From the NCBI GenBank assembly GCA_946631935.1, contig CAMPAP010000004.1:1-23482 (forward strand): DNA of 23,482 nt, written 5' to 3'. Source of the DNA: an uncultured Lachnospiraceae bacterium. GTDB lineage: Bacteria; Bacillota; Clostridia; Lachnospirales; Lachnospiraceae. A program made the translations under genes and the position numbers. This document shows positions 8,393 through 15,645 of this stretch, one piece after another. Numbering within the stretch: position 1 is the stretch's first letter; every line of letters begins with the position of its first letter. The notes under the pieces are model-generated. The model was not told the DNA's origin. It worked only from the letters and a program-made list of their open reading frames with translations, and ran no database searches.

Positions 8393-9625
8393 TTATTTCT
8401 GGGGGATCACTATGGTAACCGTGGTACCCTCCTCTTTTTTATCAATATAGATGCTCCCCCCGCACTGTGAGGACAAACGCTCTTTGATATTCTTAAGCCC
8501 CACGCTCTGACGGTTTTTCTGACGGTCCGTAAGATGATTTGAGCCCTTTCCGTCATCCGTAACCTTTATGATGGCTTCCCTGCCTTTTTTACGGGTCGAT
8601 ATACCGATACGGCTTCCCTCATCATGACTGCCGACTCCGTATCTGACAGCATTTTCAACAACAGGCTGAAGTATCAAAGATGGCATGAAAAAGTCCATGA
8701 CTTCAAGATCATAATCCACGGTAAATTCATTCCCGTCACTTATCTGTTCAAGCTTGATATATTCCCTGGCATGGTCAAGTTCCTTTTCGAAAGGGATCAG
8801 TTCCGTTGTGGTGAGAGACTCCAGATTACCTCTTAAATACGCAGAAAAATGGCTTATTGCAGGCTTTACCTTATCGGGCTCTTCATCGCAAAGTCCCTGA
8901 ATGACCTGAAGAGAATTGAAGATAAAATGGGGTGAAATCTGTTGCATGAGAAGGCTGACCCTTGCATCGGATAATTCTTTATCCCTTGCAAGCAGTTCTT
9001 TTTCGATCTGTACCTGATAATTCATATATACGATCTGGAGCATCAGAACATATCCAAAGCCCCGAAGTGCAATACCCCTGAATATGATCTCCAGTACACA
9101 CATGAATATCGGAAACGCAAGACCTGTGATAAGCCATGGGGTTTTTCTTCCGCTTTCCATATTTATCATTACGTACACATATAAAAGAAGGATCTGAAAA
9201 GCAAATATCGCCGAGTAGCAAATGGGTGAGCCGTATGAGTAAAATTCCAGAATAAAACTTTCCAGCATGAGCAGTATCTCCAGAGCGATGATCGTCCTGT
9301 CTCCAATGCCCTCTTTTTCCTCGGAAAGGTATAAACAGAACGAGATAACGGAAAACGAGGCAAAAGCCGATGAAAAAAGACGCATCATTCTAAGCAGGAC
9401 AGCCCCGTCAAGCATCATGACCTGTCCAAGCATCACGTTGTAGTTATTGATAAGTTCCATTACAACGACGTGGGAAAAAATAAGGGAAATGGACAAATGA
9501 AATTTTTGTCTTGAGGGGCTGGCTGTTTTGCCTTCGTATGCAGCAAGTCCCAGATAGATCAGCAGAACAGCCGAAAGCAAAAGAGTAGCATTATTGAAGA
9601 AAAAATAACGGGAATCTTCTATCAT
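8393..9625 (-). CDS. LytS-type sensor histidine kinase (His_kinase family)
   Basis: A 410-aa membrane kinase. About six or seven hydrophobic segments occupy residues 10-200, with no large extracellular domain, so the ligand may be sensed in the membrane. A short linker leads to the His_kinase region with the phospho-acceptor in SPHFIFNSL (His233). The ATPase domain follows: N box PVVENAVRYG (321-330), DDGKG (357-361) and VGLKNIKERL. This class normally pairs with LytTR or other response regulators. Here the only receiver protein nearby is the SARP-type regulator at 10327-11148 in the same operon, so phosphotransfer between them is likely. It is the last gene before the terminator and begins 15 bases after the stop of the 229-aa membrane protein gene. 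Confidence 0.93.
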   Translation of the reverse strand: MIEDSRYFFFNNATLLLSAVLLIYLGLAAYEGKTASPSRQKFHLSISLIFSHVVVMELINNYNVMLGQVMMLDGAVLLRMMRLFSSAFASFSVISFCLYLSEEKEGIGDRTIIALEILLMLESFILEFYSYGSPICYSAIFAFQILLLYVYVMINMESGRKTPWLITGLAFPIFMCVLEIIFRGIALRGFGYVLMLQIVYMNYQVQIEKELLARDKELSDARVSLLMQQISPHFIFNSLQVIQGLCDEEPDKVKPAISHFSAYLRGNLESLTTTELIPFEKELDHAREYIKLEQISDGNEFTVDYDLEVMDFFMPSLILQPVVENAVRYGVGSHDEGSRIGISTRKKGREAIIKVTDDGKGSNHLTDRQKNRQSVGLKNIKERLSSQCGGSIYIDKKEEGTTVTIVIPQK

Positions 9626-9640
9626 ACAGACAGCCTTTCC

Positions 9641-10330
9641 TTATTTTGTCGCCCTTTCATATATATCACCGCAGGTTAGTCTCACTGCCCTGTATACATT
9701 AATTCCAAAGAAAAACAAAACGACTCTTAAAAATACATAAATAAGATCGGAAGCAAAGGTGGTGATTCCGAGTGCACTCCGGGAGGAGACATATACTGAG
9801 AACAATTTGATCACCGCAGTGAAGGATCCGAGATAAAGTATGGAAAAAACAGCTCTCTCAACCGGTCCGTAATAGAGAATTGTGATCTTTGCCCCGTTTA
9901 TCTCAGCCTTTCTAAGTTCCTCACCCAGCCCCTTTAATACAAGCACGATCCCGCATGTCAGCACAATGATCTCAGCCAGCTCCGAAACATTTCCCGCCAG
10001 CGCAAACCATTCATCCGCAACGGAATTCTGATATGACATTTCCACAAAAACCAGATGGGCTGTTGCTATACAGAAAAAAGAAGAAAACAGATACCATGAC
10101 GAATATACATATCCGTTAAGTTCTTTAAGTCCGAATATGATGGAGCTGACCAAAGTCGCACTCACCACCTCAAAAAAAATCACCAGTGAAAATACAACTG
10201 CGTTTGCTTCAGGTGATAACGGAATAAAGATCAGAATAAGAGGAGCGGAATACGAAAAAAACCATGTCGTCATAAGTAAAAACAACATGACGGGAAGCCA
10301 TCTCAAACTTTTTCTGCTGATCCTTCTCAT
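9641..10330 (-). CDS. hypothetical polytopic membrane protein, 229 aa
   Basis: Not recognised. It has about six hydrophobic segments: roughly 12-35, 42-66, 76-97, 112-137, 158-178 and 188-213. A basic N-terminus (MRRISRKSLRW) suggests N-in topology. Only short loops are present, so it is probably not an enzyme; it could be a membrane sensor or an accessory subunit of the kinase encoded just downstream. Its start ATG overlaps the stop of the response-regulator gene by four bases (ATGA), a sign of translational coupling and of a shared job with the two-component pair. No catalytic motif is visible. Confidence 0.72.
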   Translation of the reverse strand: MRRISRKSLRWLPVMLFLLMTTWFFSYSAPLILIFIPLSPEANAVVFSLVIFFEVVSATLVSSIIFGLKELNGYVYSSWYLFSSFFCIATAHLVFVEMSYQNSVADEWFALAGNVSELAEIIVLTCGIVLVLKGLGEELRKAEINGAKITILYYGPVERAVFSILYLGSFTAVIKLFSVYVSSRSALGITTFASDLIYVFLRVVLFFFGINVYRAVRLTCGDIYERATK

Positions 10331-11148
10331 ATATCAAGATAATCTCCCGCACTGTCATAAAGAGCGCCGGCAGTCATCTCCGCCCAAGAATACTGTGTCA
10401 TGTACTCCCCGCGGAAACTGTTGACGCTTTTTACATCTCCGTTCAAAAAATCATAATAATCGCATTCTATCTTATCCCGGTAAATATTCCAGGCATTCCA
10501 GTCCTTACCGATTACAGACCCGGCACCCGCCTTGATCAGATCCAGTTTAAGGCTTCGCATGATCGCCCTGCACTGCGCCTTAAGGCCGGAATCAGCTTCC
10601 CTCTCCTCCCAAAGGATGGTGCACAGTTCGTTTACAGACACTCCTGCACCTTTTCTGTCTACCAGATAAGCAAACGCTTCCTTACTCTTCTGTCTCGTAA
10701 AATGAACCGGCTTTCCGTTTGCGGAAAAGACTTCAAAATTGCCAAAGCAGACAACCTTTAAACGCCCCTTATCCCCTCCGGGGATACCCTCTACAGGCCT
10801 TCTGAGATTTTCTATCTCAGCCTGAAGCTGCTCTGCGGTAACCGGTTTGAGTATAAAGCCGCTCACATGAAGTTTGTGCGCATCAAGCGCATACTCCGGA
10901 TGTCCCGTCACAAAAACGATATTCGTATCAGGTGAAAGAGTCTTGATCTTAATCGCCATTTCAAGACCGTTCATCTTGGGCATCTCCACGTCAAGCCAGA
11001 CAATGTCGGGATGCGTTTCCTCTATCTTGGACAAGGCTTCTTTTACATCCTTTATTGCCTCGTGGGTTCCTGAAGGATCGATCTCATTCATTAGTGAGAC
11101 CGTCTGTCTGGCAACAGTCAGTTTATCGTCAATCGCATAAGTGATCAT
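10327..11148 (-). CDS. response regulator: receiver domain fused to SARP-type DNA-binding domain
   Basis: A 273-aa regulator. The receiver domain covers about 1-118: acidic pair Asp7-Asp8, phospho-acceptor Asp53 in WLDVEMPKMNG, Thr81 in VTGHPEYA, and Lys101 in ILKP. A winged-helix domain of the OmpR/SARP kind follows from about 129 (LKVVCFGNFEVF...GKPVHFTRQKSKEAFAYL), then a short bacterial-transcriptional-activation-like segment ending FRGEYMTQYSWAE. SARP activators are known to bind direct repeats with 11-base period that replace the -35 box; exactly such sites precede three operons in this window, making this the best candidate for their activator. Its kinase partner is probably the LytS-type protein in the same operon. 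The C-terminal activation region is shorter than in Streptomyces SARPs. Confidence 0.88.
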   Translation of the reverse strand: MITYAIDDKLTVARQTVSLMNEIDPSGTHEAIKDVKEALSKIEETHPDIVWLDVEMPKMNGLEMAIKIKTLSPDTNIVFVTGHPEYALDAHKLHVSGFILKPVTAEQLQAEIENLRRPVEGIPGGDKGRLKVVCFGNFEVFSANGKPVHFTRQKSKEAFAYLVDRKGAGVSVNELCTILWEEREADSGLKAQCRAIMRSLKLDLIKAGAGSVIGKDWNAWNIYRDKIECDYYDFLNGDVKSVNSFRGEYMTQYSWAEMTAGALYDSAGDYLDI

Positions 11149-11170
11149 AGATTCCCCGTATCCTTTCGAC

Positions 11171-11581
11171 TTATTTCCACGCCTTCTTTATGGTAAGTAC
11201 ATTGCATCCGTCTTTTCGTTCGTATGCGCACTCGTCCATGATCTTTCTTACAAGAAATATTCCCAGACCTCCGATGGGCCTTGTATCAGCCGGCTCGTTC
11301 AAGTCCGGTTCCTCTTTCAACAAAGGATTAAATTCAGGTCCCTTATCGGTAAACGAAAGTGTGAGGGTTTTTGATGCCTGATCCGCATCAAGCCCGACAA
11401 CGGCATCTCCGCCTTTATCCTCATATGCATAATGGATTATGTTGATGTAGACTTCCTCAACAACAAGAGAGATCTCATTCATGAAAACAGGATCGCATCC
11501 AAGCAGGGATAATTCCTCTTCGACAAAAGCCTGTACATCGTCCATGCTGCTTTCATCGGCAAATGTTTTTATTTCCTTCAT
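11171..11581 (-). CDS. RsbW/SpoIIAB-like ATP-binding protein (HATPase_c_2 family)
   Basis: A 136-aa GHKL ATPase. The N box is VEEVYINIIHYAY (Glu43, Asn47), the G1 box FTDKGPEFNP (Asp79) and the G2 box IGGLGIFLV (about 103-111), all as in serine-kinase anti-sigma factors. RsbW-type proteins phosphorylate a STAS antagonist and sequester a sigma factor or other target. A STAS partner exists at 2091-2375 and a matching PP2C phosphatase two genes upstream in this operon, but no sigma factor is visible, so the final target is unknown. Its start overlaps the stop of the membrane acyltransferase-like gene by four bases (ATGA). Confidence 0.9.
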   Translation of the reverse strand: MKEIKTFADESSMDDVQAFVEEELSLLGCDPVFMNEISLVVEEVYINIIHYAYEDKGGDAVVGLDADQASKTLTLSFTDKGPEFNPLLKEEPDLNEPADTRPIGGLGIFLVRKIMDECAYERKDGCNVLTIKKAWK

Positions 11582-13782
11582 GATGCACCTCCCCTGTTTT
11601 TTCGTTTATTCTGATAATTCCCCCACAAATTTGCAAGGAGGATGGATGCCAGTTCCAAAACTATGCCCCAAAGGATGGCAGAAATAGTCGGGATATATTT
11701 GGTGCCATTTATAACTATCAGGATCAGATCAGCAAACCACCATACAAGAACCCACTGTATGACGTAGATCCTGGTGATATTTCTGCTGATATTTCCGACA
11801 AAAGCCTGTATTTTTTTGAGGTGCAGTCCCGAGACCAGATACCATATCCCAAGCATTGCGGCATGACCGCATATACAAAGGAATGCATCTATCGTGTTCA
11901 GATGATAGAACACGTTGGCTCCTTCTCCTCCCATCATCGCATATCCCATTTCCCATTCAATGAGAGAACCTGTAAGAAGGATGACACCGCATACCGGCGA
12001 TACAAGAAGAAACAGCCTCTTTTTGTCTTTGATATTCCTGTAATACTGTCCTGTCACATTACCTGCGGCATACATAAAGAACCAGTTCATTACCGGAAAA
12101 TCCGACACTACTAGTCCGGCAGGATCTTCGGTACCGATAAAGAAACCGAATATGATATTAAGTACAGGGGATCCGAGGTCGACGCTTCCTATAAGAGTTC
12201 CGATCATACTCATCACCATTCCCGCAATAAGTATATGGAAGCAGTTCATTCTGAGCTTTTTAAACAGTGCCATCAGCATCATCCCGACGCAGGCAAACTG
12301 CAGAATATCACAGCTAAAGAGCAGATACGGGATCCGCTCCATATAAAATTCATAATCCCCCGTCATTCCATATCCTATCAGACCGGGAATAACAAAACGG
12401 CAAATGTTATGGATAAAACCGAAAAGACCAAGGCACAATCCTCTCTTGAAAATATGCCAGGGCTCACTACTCCTTGCATAGTTAACAACCATGCCCATGG
12501 CAAAGATAAAAAGAGGTGCTCCCAGAGGCCCTCCGATAATGGAATCAAAAAAATAAGGAACGCCGAATACATTAAGCTGTGCATCCGTAGAGCACTCACA
12601 GATCATATGAACAACCGCAAGATTGAGTATGGGGAAAGCCTTGGCAAAATCAAGTTCCACCTGTCTCCCGGAATTAGTGACATTTTTGTCAAAAATCTCT
12701 TTCAGTACCCCCGTATCCGAGACATAAGTAAACCAGCAGGACAAAAGAGTTACGGCGATGCCGACAAGAACATTGATCAGCACATTGTCAATGGTCGCAA
12801 GCCACGGAGTGATATATCCTATCACTGCCCACTGGAAAACATACAGAACCATTATCCTCCTGCTCAGCCTTTTTATGAATGAGGGCAGCCTGCCTCCGAG
12901 AAGTTTTACGATAAAGAAAGCTATCACAAACCCCATGAGCACGAGTGAAAAACCACAGATCACATTGAAGGAATCCATGGCATAGAAACTATCCTCACCA
13001 TAGCCTCCCGGATTGATCGCATTCTGCGGGAGGCCTCCTTTTATGATAAAGAACTGGCTTATGGCAAAAATAACTATGCCCGACAAAAAAACACCTCCGA
13101 CAAATGTGCCTCTGCGGTCCTTTTTGGAAAAACGGTCATATGATATGGCAGTCAGATATCCGAAAAGAGGATACGGAACCCATGTGATCAGAGGATAATA
13201 GGAATAGTCATTGACTCTGAAGAAAAGTCCGATAAGAGTATCGATCCATCCGTTTCCTGTAGAAAGACCTGCCCTGCAGGCGCTGTTATTGATGATGAGT
13301 GCAGCAACTATCAAAACAACGGCGATAACGGATGAGGCACGCCCCCTGACCTTCTTAAGAAGTCCAAGGATCAGCATGGAGATAGCCGCAAAGAAATAGA
13401 AATCCACAGTGATCAGCATCCAGGGGTTGTCAGAAAAATATCCCTGTCCTTCAGGGTCGAGCACTGACGGAATACAGTACTGGAAAAAATTAACAAGCAC
13501 GCCGAGAGATGTCAGCTTCAGGAATCTTTTTACGTAGTCAACCGGCTTTCTCGCCCTGTTGTAATACGCGCCCCATCCCATGGCAAAAGCAAATACCCCG
13601 CAGGACATGACACCGCCGAAAAATTCGATCACTAACTTCGCTCCCAGTCCCGCGCCGGCATCAACATTCGTCATGGAATACCAGGAAGCTTCAAGAACAT
13701 GAACAAATATCATGCCTATAAGGGCAACAAATTTCATCAGTTCAAGTTCATCGATTCTATTTATATGATTTTGTTCATTCAT
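11578..13782 (-). CDS. tandem-duplicated acyltransferase-like multipass membrane protein
   Basis: A 734-aa protein with about 20 hydrophobic segments in two homologous halves. Half one begins RIDELELMKFVALIGMIFVH (His28) and half two RQVELDFAKAFPILNLAVVH (His392). Each continues with a GG-x-FAFAMG or GG-x-FIFAMG block, then a YxxR region, and ends near LYVFQW or IYVIQW. The R-x-x-ELD...K...H pattern resembles acyltransferase-3 and heparan-glucosaminide acetyltransferase-like proteins, which move acyl groups across or at the membrane. Whether either half is catalytic is unknown. It lies between a PP2C phosphatase and an RsbW-like ATPase, an unusual place for such a protein, so a sensory or transducing role is an alternative. 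Gap to the phosphatase stop is 11 bases; no strong ribosome binding site is visible. Confidence 0.72.
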   Translation of the reverse strand: MNEQNHINRIDELELMKFVALIGMIFVHVLEASWYSMTNVDAGAGLGAKLVIEFFGGVMSCGVFAFAMGWGAYYNRARKPVDYVKRFLKLTSLGVLVNFFQYCIPSVLDPEGQGYFSDNPWMLITVDFYFFAAISMLILGLLKKVRGRASSVIAVVLIVAALIINNSACRAGLSTGNGWIDTLIGLFFRVNDYSYYPLITWVPYPLFGYLTAISYDRFSKKDRRGTFVGGVFLSGIVIFAISQFFIIKGGLPQNAINPGGYGEDSFYAMDSFNVICGFSLVLMGFVIAFFIVKLLGGRLPSFIKRLSRRIMVLYVFQWAVIGYITPWLATIDNVLINVLVGIAVTLLSCWFTYVSDTGVLKEIFDKNVTNSGRQVELDFAKAFPILNLAVVHMICECSTDAQLNVFGVPYFFDSIIGGPLGAPLFIFAMGMVVNYARSSEPWHIFKRGLCLGLFGFIHNICRFVIPGLIGYGMTGDYEFYMERIPYLLFSCDILQFACVGMMLMALFKKLRMNCFHILIAGMVMSMIGTLIGSVDLGSPVLNIIFGFFIGTEDPAGLVVSDFPVMNWFFMYAAGNVTGQYYRNIKDKKRLFLLVSPVCGVILLTGSLIEWEMGYAMMGGEGANVFYHLNTIDAFLCICGHAAMLGIWYLVSGLHLKKIQAFVGNISRNITRIYVIQWVLVWWFADLILIVINGTKYIPTISAILWGIVLELASILLANLWGNYQNKRKNRGGAS

Positions 13783-13793
13783 CTTGTTTTACT

Positions 13794-15404
13794 TCACTCT
13801 TTCTGTTGTGGTCCGTAATACTTAAAAGTAAGTATGGTTATATCATCAAACTGCTCGGCGCCGTCAACAAATATATCGATAGCTTTTCGGATACTTGCTA
13901 TGGTCTCTTCAGGGGACAGATCCTTGCTCCTGTTCATGGCAACAAGCATCCTCTCTTCGCCCAAAAGTTCCTCGTCAGAATTGGTGGCCTCAGTGACTCC
14001 GTCGGTATATACGCATATGCTGTCCCCGGGGCTGAGTCTGAATTCTCTTTCCTTATAGGGAATATCCTCCATAGTCGCAACAGGAGGCGAGTGGGGATAC
14101 TTATCAAGGGTGTATCCGTCTCCCTCCCTGCAGATCGCAGGATCCTCGTGTCCTCCGTTCGCCGAGACGCATTTTCCGGTTGAAAGCTCCACAACACAAA
14201 GCCATACAGTGACAAACATGTCATCGGTATCGGTTTCCAGCAGCTGGTTGTTTACTTTATAAAGAGTTTCCGAAGGGGACATCCCCTGCTGCATGCAGTT
14301 TTTTATGAGAATCCTGGAGATCATCATAAAGAGCGCCGCAGGAATTCCCTTTCCGGATACATCCGCGATGACAAGTACGATATGGTCATCGTCCGTCATA
14401 TAAAAATCATAGAAATCTCCTCCGACTTCCTTGGCAGGAGTCATGGATGCATAAATATCAAAATCGGTCCTGTCCGGAAATGCAGGAAATTTACCTGGAA
14501 GCTGTGAAAGCTGGATCGATGCCGCCATATCAAGTTCCGCACCTATACGTTCCTTTTCGGCGGTTATCCTTGTGTTGGTATTTATATAATCCCTCAGCTG
14601 TACATCGATATCTTCAATACTTTTGGCCAGCTCCTCGATCTCGTCCCCTGTACGTATCCCCGATTCAAACACTTCCTCCTTCTCAATATTGGGAAGGATA
14701 AGTGATGCGCCTTTTGTCAGCTGCTTTACGGGGGTTATTATGGTGTGGTTTATCAGGAAATAGTAAAGTATGATGGATGTGATCAGTATTATGGCTGCCA
14801 CCACAAGAACGTTTGCGATGGTACGTGCAACTTCAACATAAATACCAACCGCATCCGCATCAATACAGACCAGCGCAACCGGCTCACCGTTTGAATCAAA
14901 AACGGGCGTAGCCGCAGTGATCATGACCTGCCAGGCATTATCCCTGTACATTCCGAATTCTTCAACATAGTCCTTACGAAAAGTCTTTTCGATAACATCC
15001 TTGGAATCTTCATGGATAAGCTCCGTCTGTCCCAGAGTATTCTCCGGATCGTCCGTGGTTTCCCACACATAAGTAACTTCATCTTCCCCGGGTACGATCA
15101 CATAAAAATACTCAAAACCGAATTCCTGATGCATCTGCCTCATTTCTTCAAGGATGCCCATATAGTAATCATCGATCTTCCGGGTCTTCAGATAATCGTC
15201 TATAAGGTCTCCGTCGATCCTTGATGCCATATACCTTGTGCATCCGAAATATACGTATTCATAATCACTGATAAGTACGGACTCCATCCTGTAAGCCAGG
15301 ACAAGACCGACTGCCACGACCAGCGTTATAGCCAGGACGGCCAGACCCCTTATGAATTTTTTATCAAGTCTGCCTTTTATTCTTTTAATCCGCTTTTTTT
15401 TCAT
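13794..15404 (-). CDS. membrane sensor with HAMP and SpoIIE/RsbU-type PP2C phosphatase
   Basis: A 536-aa protein if started at the ATG at 15404; an in-frame TTG at 15443 would add 13 residues. I prefer the ATG because neither start has a clear ribosome binding site and the probable -10 box lies too near the TTG. A basic N-terminus precedes a membrane helix at about 18-38, an extracytoplasmic Cache-like sensor (39-193), a second helix (194-218), HAMP (219-275) and a PP2C domain. Metal-binding aspartates appear in EVGGDFYDFY (Asp330), IADVSGKG (Asp348), YTDGVTEA (Asp468) and a final DDIT. Such proteins dephosphorylate STAS antagonists in response to an external signal; the STAS protein at 2091-2375 is a candidate. 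First gene of the six-gene signalling operon. Confidence 0.9.
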   Translation of the reverse strand: MKKKRIKRIKGRLDKKFIRGLAVLAITLVVAVGLVLAYRMESVLISDYEYVYFGCTRYMASRIDGDLIDDYLKTRKIDDYYMGILEEMRQMHQEFGFEYFYVIVPGEDEVTYVWETTDDPENTLGQTELIHEDSKDVIEKTFRKDYVEEFGMYRDNAWQVMITAATPVFDSNGEPVALVCIDADAVGIYVEVARTIANVLVVAAIILITSIILYYFLINHTIITPVKQLTKGASLILPNIEKEEVFESGIRTGDEIEELAKSIEDIDVQLRDYINTNTRITAEKERIGAELDMAASIQLSQLPGKFPAFPDRTDFDIYASMTPAKEVGGDFYDFYMTDDDHIVLVIADVSGKGIPAALFMMISRILIKNCMQQGMSPSETLYKVNNQLLETDTDDMFVTVWLCVVELSTGKCVSANGGHEDPAICREGDGYTLDKYPHSPPVATMEDIPYKEREFRLSPGDSICVYTDGVTEATNSDEELLGEERMLVAMNRSKDLSPEETIASIRKAIDIFVDGAEQFDDITILTFKYYGPQQKE

Positions 15405-15461
15405 TATCGATTTTTGTACCCGTTGTTTTCTGATCAGATTCAAGCAAAATCATACGGAGTA

Positions 15462-15467
15462 ATTATA
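15462..15467 (-). promoter_or_regulatory. possible -10 box for the signalling operon
   Basis: TATAAT on the minus strand upstream of the PP2C phosphatase gene. No good -35 is found at 16-18 bases (TTTTAT at 17; TTGTTT at 20), so the promoter is weak, regulated or wrongly placed. It lies in the 240-base divergent region that also holds promoter site B on the other strand. Apart from these two promoters I see no gene or structured RNA in 15444-15645. Confidence 0.35.
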
Positions 15468-15530
15468 CTATATCCCGATTTGAGATAAAACAATTATTAA
15501 GGTAATGATTCTTTTATACTTTTTTCATGT

Positions 15531-15565
15531 TTGTTTCGCTTTTGTTACGCATATCATTTTATAAT
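15531..15565 (+). promoter_or_regulatory. shared activator-type promoter, site B (634/691-aa operon)
   Basis: GTTTCGCTTTTGTTACG at 15533-15549, ten bases, then TATAAT at 15560-15565. The direct repeats TTGTTTCGC (15531) and TTGTTACGC (15542) are 11 bases apart and occupy the -35 position. The leader to the ATG at 15646 is about 73 bases. This is the cleanest of the three sites and matches sites A and C in motif and spacing. Confidence 0.82.
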
Positions 15566-15645
15566 CACGTCATAAGCAAAAAAACATTCATTCCTGCCCG
15601 GTACGGTCAAACGTAAAAGGCAGCACATAAGAAAGGAAAAACAAT

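Noticed and set aside
12235..12882. A 215-codon plus-strand frame opposite the acyltransferase-like gene
   Set aside because: Shadow of a long membrane-protein gene whose two halves are clearly homologous on the minus strand; no ribosome binding site.
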